Virus record (IMG/VR): IMGVR_UViG_3300008117_000400 | Span: 1 to 27,781 of that record | DNA: 27,781 nucleotides | Direction: 5' to 3' (one strand) | DNA from: a virus | Notes under the pieces: generated by a model | What the model saw: only the letters and a program-made list of their open reading frames with translations | Database searches by the model: none | Told to the model about the DNA's origin: nothing | Program-made: the position numbers and the translations under genes | Shown here: one piece after another, positions 22,761 to 27,781 of the stretch | How the letters are laid out: every line of letters begins with the position of its first letter | Position numbering within the stretch: the stretch's first letter is position 1

Positions 22761-23924
22761 TCATTTACTCAAATTTTTATCTGTAATATTGGTTATAGTG
22801 TCTTTTAGTTGATTAACGTACCCAGTGGATCTCAAAAGTTTGAATACCAAGTTCTCTGTACTATACTCCCCACTCTTATCCAATCCAGCTTGACGCATTT
22901 CATATAACCGTTTTACCAACCGCTTTAATTTATCCAAATTTTGTTCTTTTATAGCAGTATTAATAAATGTTACATATTCTTTGTATTTCTTAGAAATAGC
23001 AGCTTTATCTATCTGTATATCTTCAACTTTTGGTTTTTTTACCCAAGCATTTTTCATCAAACTATATACAGCTTGACTTCTATTGACTTCGCTAATATCT
23101 TGAATATAAACTTCTACTGGGTGATTACCAATTCTAATATCGTGTGATTCGTTCCATTTGCTCTTTAATCCATCTACATAATTCTTAACAAGTTCTTTAT
23201 TGTCACCAATTTTAGAAAAATCTACAAGCAAATGTAAATCTATATCGCTGGTTGGAGTCCAATTATACCCAGCGGTACTACCAAGAAAATAAACATCTTC
23301 AAGGGGTACATTCAAATCAGTATCTTTATAGAAAGTATTGGCAATGGTTAATAGTTTATTTAGCACTTCAGTCTTTATTGCATCTTCAGTTGCCCAAATT
23401 TCAGGATTTAAAATACTATTATAAATTCTATGTTTTTCTTTGATACCCAACATTTCTTTTAGTTGATTGATAGTATCTATAGCATTTTTATGCAATATTG
23501 CTTTACCACCAGCATTAATAAAATCATTTACATTATCTTCTCGGTCATCTATCAAGATACTATCAGCAGTTGCAAACTTCGCTTTTAAGTTTCTATGCGG
23601 TACCAAATTAGCTTTAATATCTATTTTATTATTAGCCAACCATTGCTTTTTACCAATATAAGATAGCTTGGTAGGCGCATGACTTAATATTTCTACAGGC
23701 AAATGTGAAACAAAATTATAAAGCAATTTGCCATCTTTCATCCAAGGCATTGTAGTATAATATTCAGGACAGTTTTTATCTACAAACTTAAATCTATTCT
23801 TCTTACCGTGTTCAACATCATAAGTTTCTACAGGCACACCACCGCTATAGCGCTTAAACTGTGATTCCCAATCACTTATTACACCATCCATATCCAAATA
23901 TATTCTATGTTTATTAGTAATCAT
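22761..23924 (-). CDS. Fusion of HAD phosphatase and nucleotidyltransferase
   Basis: 387 aa. N-terminal HAD domain (about 1-150): IYLDMDGVISDWESQF with nucleophile and acid Asp11/Asp13 in DxDG, SHAPTK near 81-86, and SILIDDREDNVNDFINAGG near 122-140, like 5'(3')-nucleotidases. C-terminal Pol-beta-type nucleotidyltransferase (about 170-320): NPEIWATEDAIKTEVLNKLL, then FLGSTAG followed by SDIDLHLLVD, where GS...DxD is the metal-binding signature and VEVYI could supply the third carboxylate. A helical tail follows. Phosphatase plus nucleotidyltransferase in one chain suggests nucleic-acid end repair or nucleotide or tRNA modification; the substrate is unknown. It lies between the fibre and tail tube genes, preceded by a CTATTTATTA box. 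Confidence 0.85.
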   Translation of the reverse strand: MITNKHRIYLDMDGVISDWESQFKRYSGGVPVETYDVEHGKKNRFKFVDKNCPEYYTTMPWMKDGKLLYNFVSHLPVEILSHAPTKLSYIGKKQWLANNKIDIKANLVPHRNLKAKFATADSILIDDREDNVNDFINAGGKAILHKNAIDTINQLKEMLGIKEKHRIYNSILNPEIWATEDAIKTEVLNKLLTIANTFYKDTDLNVPLEDVYFLGSTAGYNWTPTSDIDLHLLVDFSKIGDNKELVKNYVDGLKSKWNESHDIRIGNHPVEVYIQDISEVNRSQAVYSLMKNAWVKKPKVEDIQIDKAAISKKYKEYVTFINTAIKEQNLDKLKRLVKRLYEMRQAGLDKSGEYSTENLVFKLLRSTGYVNQLKDTITNITDKNLSK

Positions 23925-24078
23925 TTATAATAAATAGTAGCATATCAAGCGCTTATCTTTAATTTAACTATCAATAATTTAGTATTATTTAATTAATATT
24001 TAACAAGCATCTAATTAAACAAGCGCTTGCTTTAGCTTATACTTTATATAAAACAAAAAGTCAAGACTATTAGTTATT
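23925..24078 (-). promoter_or_regulatory. Fibre-HAD/NTase intergenic region with twin AAGCGCTT palindromes and a TATTTATT box
   Basis: 154 bases, very AT-rich. The palindrome AAGCGCTT occurs at 23947-23954 and at 24021-24028 (there extended to CAAGCGCTTG), 74 bp apart. Minus-strand TACTATTTATT lies at 23929-23939, 4 nt before the ATG at 23924. The palindromes are the only GC-containing islands and may be operator sites or part of a fibre-gene terminator; neither is proven. Confidence 0.45.
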
Positions 24079-24729
24079 TTAATTTGAGAATAATACTCTA
24101 ACATATTGACAATCATATAAAACATTATCTGATCCTGGAGTTGATATTCTACAACTACCTGCAAGTTGCGCATTAGGTCTTCTTGGTACTGCAATAAACA
24201 TATTATTTATAGATTGACCAGGATTTTCATATTCATATGTTGCGGTACCAGCTACCACATAATTTGCATTTGCAAAAGCTGTGGTAAAATTAATTGTATA
24301 ATCTCCTGTACCATTATCAGTTATGGAACTTACATTGTTTGAAGCATTTGGTGATATACCAGATGTACCACTAGTGCCACCCCCATTAAAATGTACCCAA
24401 GCTTTAATACTAGATATGCCACTACTACCGCTAGTGCCTGGACTACCATTTGCGCCACTGGTGCCACTGGTGCCACTGGTGCCACTGGTGCCTGGACTAC
24501 CATTTGCGCCATTACTACCGCTAGTGCCCGGACTACCATTTGCGCCACTGGTGCCACTGGTGCCTGGACTACCATTTGCGCCACTGGTACCACTGGTACC
24601 GCTCGCGCCACTTGTTGATTTATGTACTACGCCGGTAGTGTTATCTACTGTTAAAAAGTAACCAGTTGCGTTACTGGTCAGACCTTCCAGTTTGAGTGGT
24701 AAATTTGTAGAAGATCCACTTATATGCAA
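24079..24729 (-). CDS. Fibre protein, C-terminal segment: collagen-like stalk and tip
   Basis: 216 codons from the first ATG, but the frame is open upstream to about 24760 and begins GIGTTSPTNKLHISGSS, showing it is the 3' part of the long fibre gene. Seen: a trimeric collagen-like stalk of G-x-y triplets (GTSGTSGANGSP repeats), then an adhesin tip with DNGTGDYTINFTTAFANANY and a C-terminus with two Cys. Phage collagen-like stalks form trimers and display the receptor-binding tip. It ends in TAA at 24079, before a 154-base intergenic region. Joined to 24753-26192 by restoring one base near 24769. Confidence 0.85.
   Translation of the reverse strand: MHISGSSTNLPLKLEGLTSNATGYFLTVDNTTGVVHKSTSGASGTSGTSGANGSPGTSGTSGANGSPGTSGSNGANGSPGTSGTSGTSGTSGANGSPGTSGSSGISSIKAWVHFNGGGTSGTSGISPNASNNVSSITDNGTGDYTINFTTAFANANYVVAGTATYEYENPGQSINNMFIAVPRRPNAQLAGSCRISTPGSDNVLYDCQYVRVLFSN
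24418..24612 (-). repeat. Collagen-like tandem repeat DNA
   Basis: 9-bp units (GGCGCCACT/AGTGGCACC-like on the two strands) and longer 36-bp-scale blocks encode GTSG and GANGSPGTSG repeats. Such arrays recombine readily and vary in number between relatives. Confidence 0.9.
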
Positions 24730-24752
24730 TTTATTAGTAGGACTTGTTGTAC

Positions 24753-26192
24753 CTATACCGCAGAAGTTAAAAATGCAAGATAACCTTTTGTTGTCTGTAA
24801 AGTTCCTTCTTTGCTTACACCAACATAAATGCTTGCTTTTACTGAATCAACGTCAAATCCAGGATAATATACTTTAAAATCAATTGCTCTAGATCCTGAT
24901 CCATAAGCAGCAGCGTCAATTGGTTTACTAAGTGTTAAAATAGTTGATGGACTTGTTGTGCCTATACCAACGTTGCCATCTGATTTAATATAAAATAAAT
25001 CTGAAAATGAATTACTAGCAACAGGTGATCTAGCAATTACAAAATTATCTTGTCCATTACCCCAACCCATTCTTAACTTCCACGATGATCTTGCTGAGGA
25101 ATCTTGAGTACCAGCATCATTTATATTTGTAGTAATTGCAAGCGCATCTATTTGATCTCGTTCACGTATACGCCAACTTGTGTTTTCCATACCACCAAGA
25201 AGCTGTCTAACAGTTCCAGTAGCACCAAGAGATATACCTGCGTTGCTAGGAGAAGTTGTAGTGCCTATTAATAAATCTCCTGTACTAGTTATACGCATTT
25301 TCTCAGTATTATTTATACTGAATATGGTTGGTATAGGAGATGCGGTTCCAATTACTAAAGAAGTTGGATGAGGTGAACCAAGAGTAGTAGTTCCAATATA
25401 TGCTTGACCAGCAGCAGTAACTCCATAGTTGTTACCCGTAGCAGAACCACCGAACATACCCATAATTAACACCGCATCAGATGCAGCTTTTATCTGAAAT
25501 TGAGATACGCTGGTTGTGGTACTTCCATCAAGACGCATTATTGTTTGTCCAGATCCACTTATATGCAATTTACTAGCAGGACTTGTTGTACCTATACCAA
25601 CATTACCATTGCTACTAATACGCATTCTTTCGCCAAGTGATGTAGCGTTATTCGTAAAAAATCTTAACGCACCTCTGTCACCGCCGAAACTACTATCATC
25701 TATTACATCAATTTTTGCAGCAAGACCTCCCGGCATTGAACTGTCTGAAGATAACCAATCAATTGTTCCATAAACGCCAGCATTAACATTAGTGTTACTA
25801 TCTTGTAAACGAATTGTTGGAGATGAATCGTAAACATTTAATTTAGTTGTGGGACTACTTGTTCCTATACCAACATTACCATCACTGGTAATACGCATTC
25901 TTTCACTAGCATTTGTAGTTACTGAAATGAATCCAGCACCACCATTATTAAAGTAAAAATCATTTCCACTTTTTTGTAGATATGAATTTGCTGTAGCATT
26001 TCTTAATGATATCAATGCATCTGTACTACCATACACTTCAATATCACCACGGGCTGCATTTGAATAAACAAATGAAGTTGTGCCTATACCAACATTACCA
26101 CCAAAATATTTATTGAAACTGGTTTCTAAACTATCTTCTGAAATGCTTGTAGCAATTGTAGTAATTGATCCACTATCAAAAGTAGAATACAT
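24753..26192 (-). CDS. Fibre protein, third frame segment (GNVGIGTTSP repeats)
   Basis: 479 codons from the first ATG; the frame is open upstream to about 26280 and there reads GNLYIELNGDDGYLQDSNW, so it is a continuation of the fibre, not a separate gene. About six repeats of the form MRITSDGNVGIGTTSPxxKL alternate with variable beta-rich segments, an architecture seen in long tail fibres and surface adhesins. The frame ends in TAG at 24753; one extra T in the T5 run at 24769-24773 would carry it into the collagen segment (YLAFFNFCGIGTTSP). Confidence 0.85.
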   Translation of the reverse strand: MYSTFDSGSITTIATSISEDSLETSFNKYFGGNVGIGTTSFVYSNAARGDIEVYGSTDALISLRNATANSYLQKSGNDFYFNNGGAGFISVTTNASERMRITSDGNVGIGTSSPTTKLNVYDSSPTIRLQDSNTNVNAGVYGTIDWLSSDSSMPGGLAAKIDVIDDSSFGGDRGALRFFTNNATSLGERMRISSNGNVGIGTTSPASKLHISGSGQTIMRLDGSTTTSVSQFQIKAASDAVLIMGMFGGSATGNNYGVTAAGQAYIGTTTLGSPHPTSLVIGTASPIPTIFSINNTEKMRITSTGDLLIGTTTSPSNAGISLGATGTVRQLLGGMENTSWRIRERDQIDALAITTNINDAGTQDSSARSSWKLRMGWGNGQDNFVIARSPVASNSFSDLFYIKSDGNVGIGTTSPSTILTLSKPIDAAAYGSGSRAIDFKVYYPGFDVDSVKASIYVGVSKEGTLQTTKGYLAFLTSAV

Positions 26193-26257
26193 ACTATTAC
26201 CTAATATATCAGTTTGTATAGTCCAATTACTATCTTGTAAATAACCATCATCACCAT

Positions 26258-27178
26258 TTAATTCGATATAAAGGTTTCCTCTAAATAATTTACACCAGAA
26301 CTATTGTTTGCCATGGCTATGGCTTTTACCTTCACTATAAAATCAGCACCAGTATTAATTTTTGTAAATGGAACGATTATTCTTATAGGATTATTTGTAG
26401 TTATACTATTTACTTTACTATAAACAATCGTACTATCTAACGTTACTAATCCCGCAACATGTAACTTAGCAGCAGGAGCGGTTGTACCTATACCAACATT
26501 ACCTAAATAATTAACAGATAAAGCTTCATAAGTTGGTGACGCTATAGTTCCCTGCGTTGTTACTCTAAGAGGTAAACTTCCATTTGACGTTTCATTAGAA
26601 TGTATTCTGACTAAATTATTTGTTCTCGCTGCGTTAGTGTGGGCAGTTGCGAAGACATTTAATCCAAATGTATCTGAGTAGTCCGTTGCTAAAGAATATA
26701 TAAAATTACCATTTGTACTTCCGCTTCCACCAATCATTTTTACAGACTGAGAATCATTACCATAAGATACATGAAGTTTAGCTATTGGACTTGTTGTACC
26801 TATACCAACATTACCATCGCTAGCAATACGCATTTTTTCAGACCCATTAACATAAAAAGTAAGAGGAATAGCGCTTGTTGAAAAAATAAATGATTCGGAT
26901 GCATAACTGCCAATTCGCACAGTGTTTGTAGTATTATCTCCTATTAGAACATTTCCTCTAACATCTAGTTTATAAGCAGGATTTGTTGTACCTATACCTA
27001 CATTACCTGCTCCTGTTACAACCAATGAAGTTGCGGATGTACCGCCCACTTCAAAGTAATCATTTACATCAACAACTTTCAAATCCCAGTTTCTTACGCC
27101 GTTGTCTGTTAATCTAATGTAAGCATCACCACTAGTAGATATTATACGCATTGCCGTGCTAGTACCATATAACTCCAA
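26258..27178 (-). CDS. Fibre protein, second frame segment (GNVGIGTTSP repeats)
   Basis: 306 codons from the first ATG, open upstream to about 27205 (RGTTSPSQLLELYG). Repeats: GNVGIGTTNPAYKLDVRG, GNVGIGTTSPIAKLHVS and GNVGIGTTAPAAKLHVAG with MRI-x-S/D-G spacers. It ends in TAA at 26258 after VNYLEETFIS; one added T at 26283-26285 would give VNYFRGNLYIELNGDD and continue into the next segment. Confidence 0.85.
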   Translation of the reverse strand: MELYGTSTAMRIISTSGDAYIRLTDNGVRNWDLKVVDVNDYFEVGGTSATSLVVTGAGNVGIGTTNPAYKLDVRGNVLIGDNTTNTVRIGSYASESFIFSTSAIPLTFYVNGSEKMRIASDGNVGIGTTSPIAKLHVSYGNDSQSVKMIGGSGSTNGNFIYSLATDYSDTFGLNVFATAHTNAARTNNLVRIHSNETSNGSLPLRVTTQGTIASPTYEALSVNYLGNVGIGTTAPAAKLHVAGLVTLDSTIVYSKVNSITTNNPIRIIVPFTKINTGADFIVKVKAIAMANNSSGVNYLEETFISN

Positions 27179-27780
27179 TAGTTGAGATGGACTGGTTGTA
27201 CCTCTACTTCAATTGTAAATGGATGAGTGGTATCATATCTTGCACCAATGACTGCAAAAATAGTACTAGGCGCATCTTGTGTTTGAAGCCTTAATTGATT
27301 TGCATTTGATTGAACTGCTAATGGTGATGATGGACTTGTGGTACCAATACCTAAATTACCATTGGCATCAAGACGCATTTTTTCACTATTATTAGGCGCA
27401 AACCTTAAAGGCAAACTACCAATTGTACCTAATTCAGCATATGATGATACGCCATATAAATACGCTCTTTGTGAACCACCAGAACCTATATTTAATGAAA
27501 CATCTGTAGTTCCATTAACAGAAAGCACGGTTCTATTAGCAGCTGTTCCAAACGGGGCTGTTGTACCAATACCTACATTACCACCGTTAAAATAACTTGT
27601 ACCATTTGCTTGAATATCTACTTTGGTAGTAGTATCACTTTTCATTAATAAACGAGCATCATTGGAAGCATTCGTTGAAAGTATAAATGTATTTTTACCA
27701 GCAGTATTTGGAGAAACATATACATCTCCATTTACATCTAATTTAGCACCAGGACTTGTTGTACCTATACCAACATTACC
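27142..27780 (-). CDS. Fibre protein, first visible segment (5' end outside the window)
   Basis: The frame is open to the right edge and starts there in GNVGIGTTSPGAKLDVNGDV, so the true start lies beyond 27781; the ATG at 27645 is internal. Repeats GNVGIGTTAP and GNLGIGTTSPSSPLAV follow. The last in-frame fibre residues are near HPFTIEV at about 27210; after that the frame reads off-frame residues to a TGA at 27142 while the fibre continues in the next frame as RGTTSPSQLLELYG. Confidence 0.85.
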   Translation of the reverse strand, partial: GNVGIGTTSPGAKLDVNGDVYVSPNTAGKNTFILSTNASNDARLLMKSDTTTKVDIQANGTSYFNGGNVGIGTTAPFGTAANRTVLSVNGTTDVSLNIGSGGSQRAYLYGVSSYAELGTIGSLPLRFAPNNSEKMRLDANGNLGIGTTSPSSPLAVQSNANQLRLQTQDAPSTIFAVIGARYDTTHPFTIEVEVQPVHLNYWSYMVLARQCV

Positions 27781-27781
27781 A

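Larger units (their letters stand above)
24739..27780 (-). repeat. About 14 degenerate GNVGIGTTSP repeats in the fibre gene
   Basis: Minus-strand GGTAATGTTGGTATAGGTAC and variants recur every 180-300 bases, often preceded by codons for EKMRIxSD and followed by KLHVSG or KLDVxG. The DNA conservation is high enough for homologous exchange and for assembly collapse. Confidence 0.9.

Noticed and set aside
24418-24612. Short regular repeats resembling a CRISPR or minisatellite
   Set aside because: Units are 9 bp with no spacers and encode collagen-like triplets; not a CRISPR array.
24323-24661. Pro/Leu-rich 112-codon plus-strand frame and a 93-codon minus frame across the collagen array
   Set aside because: Repeat DNA stays open in several frames; the GTSG/GANGSP frame is the one that joins the fibre.
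24761-24780. Programmed -1 frameshift at A-TTT-TTA in the fibre gene
   Set aside because: The heptamer is not of X-XXY-YYZ form (A before TTT), and two other unrelated breaks in the same gene make recoding improbable.

Overview
The window looks like part of a large, low-GC, T4-like tailed-phage genome (myovirus replication and tail modules). Every gene I can support lies on the minus strand, so transcription runs from the right edge to the left. Most start codons have no Shine-Dalgarno sequence. This, together with the AT-rich leaders and the GNVGIGTTSP-type fibre repeats, would suit a Bacteroidota-type or other SD-poor aquatic host, but the host assignment is only an inference.

Layout in transcription order. 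(1) 27781-24079: a long fibre/adhesin gene built from about 14 GNVGIGTTSP repeats, ending in a collagen-like GTSG/GANGSP stalk and a tip domain; its frame is broken three times and its 5' end lies outside the window. (2) 23924-22761: a HAD phosphatase fused to a nucleotidyltransferase. (3) 22697-22206: tail tube protein (gp19-like). (4) 22144-21236: an HxGH nucleotidyltransferase (NMN adenylyltransferase-like) with a charged helical tail. (5) 21186-20166: gp26-like baseplate protein followed by a 70-codon out-of-frame extension after a T7 run, just before (6) the tape measure gene (20130-16741). This is the classic position of the tail-assembly-chaperone frameshift. (7) 16723-10553: an 873-aa tail/baseplate protein, a LysM gp53-like wedge protein, a 954-aa hub-like protein and a small protein, several joined by ATGA overlaps. 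(8) 10522-9224: a small, divergent family-A DNA polymerase. (9) 9196-6483: a 773-aa and a 131-aa protein of unknown function. (10) 6357-941 and on to the left edge: replication and recombination block with gp32-type SSB, RecA/UvsX, an EDxHD (Vsr-like) homing endonuclease, a 5' nuclease (RNase H/FEN type), gp41-type helicase, and NrdA running off the edge.

The replication genes form a coherent set: SSB, recombinase, 5' nuclease for primer removal, helicase and ribonucleotide reductase. Several of them carry lesions. The helicase lacks the segment that should hold Walker B. The 5' nuclease is interrupted by five extra bases containing a stop at its first catalytic motif, 110 bp downstream of the homing endonuclease gene. 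The SSB is shifted before its acidic tail.

The points most worth checking are: the likely +1 (or -2) programmed frameshift of gp26 at T7; the homing endonuclease with its start codon in the loop of a 14-bp hairpin/terminator and its interrupted downstream neighbour, which recalls the T4 gene 60/MobA bypass cassette; and a recurrent TATTTATW box 3-6 nt ahead of six start codons (and farther from a seventh), suggesting leaderless late transcripts or a non-SD start signal. No tRNA, CRISPR array, insertion sequence or supportable plus-strand gene was seen, and no gene-free stretch exceeds about 155 bases.
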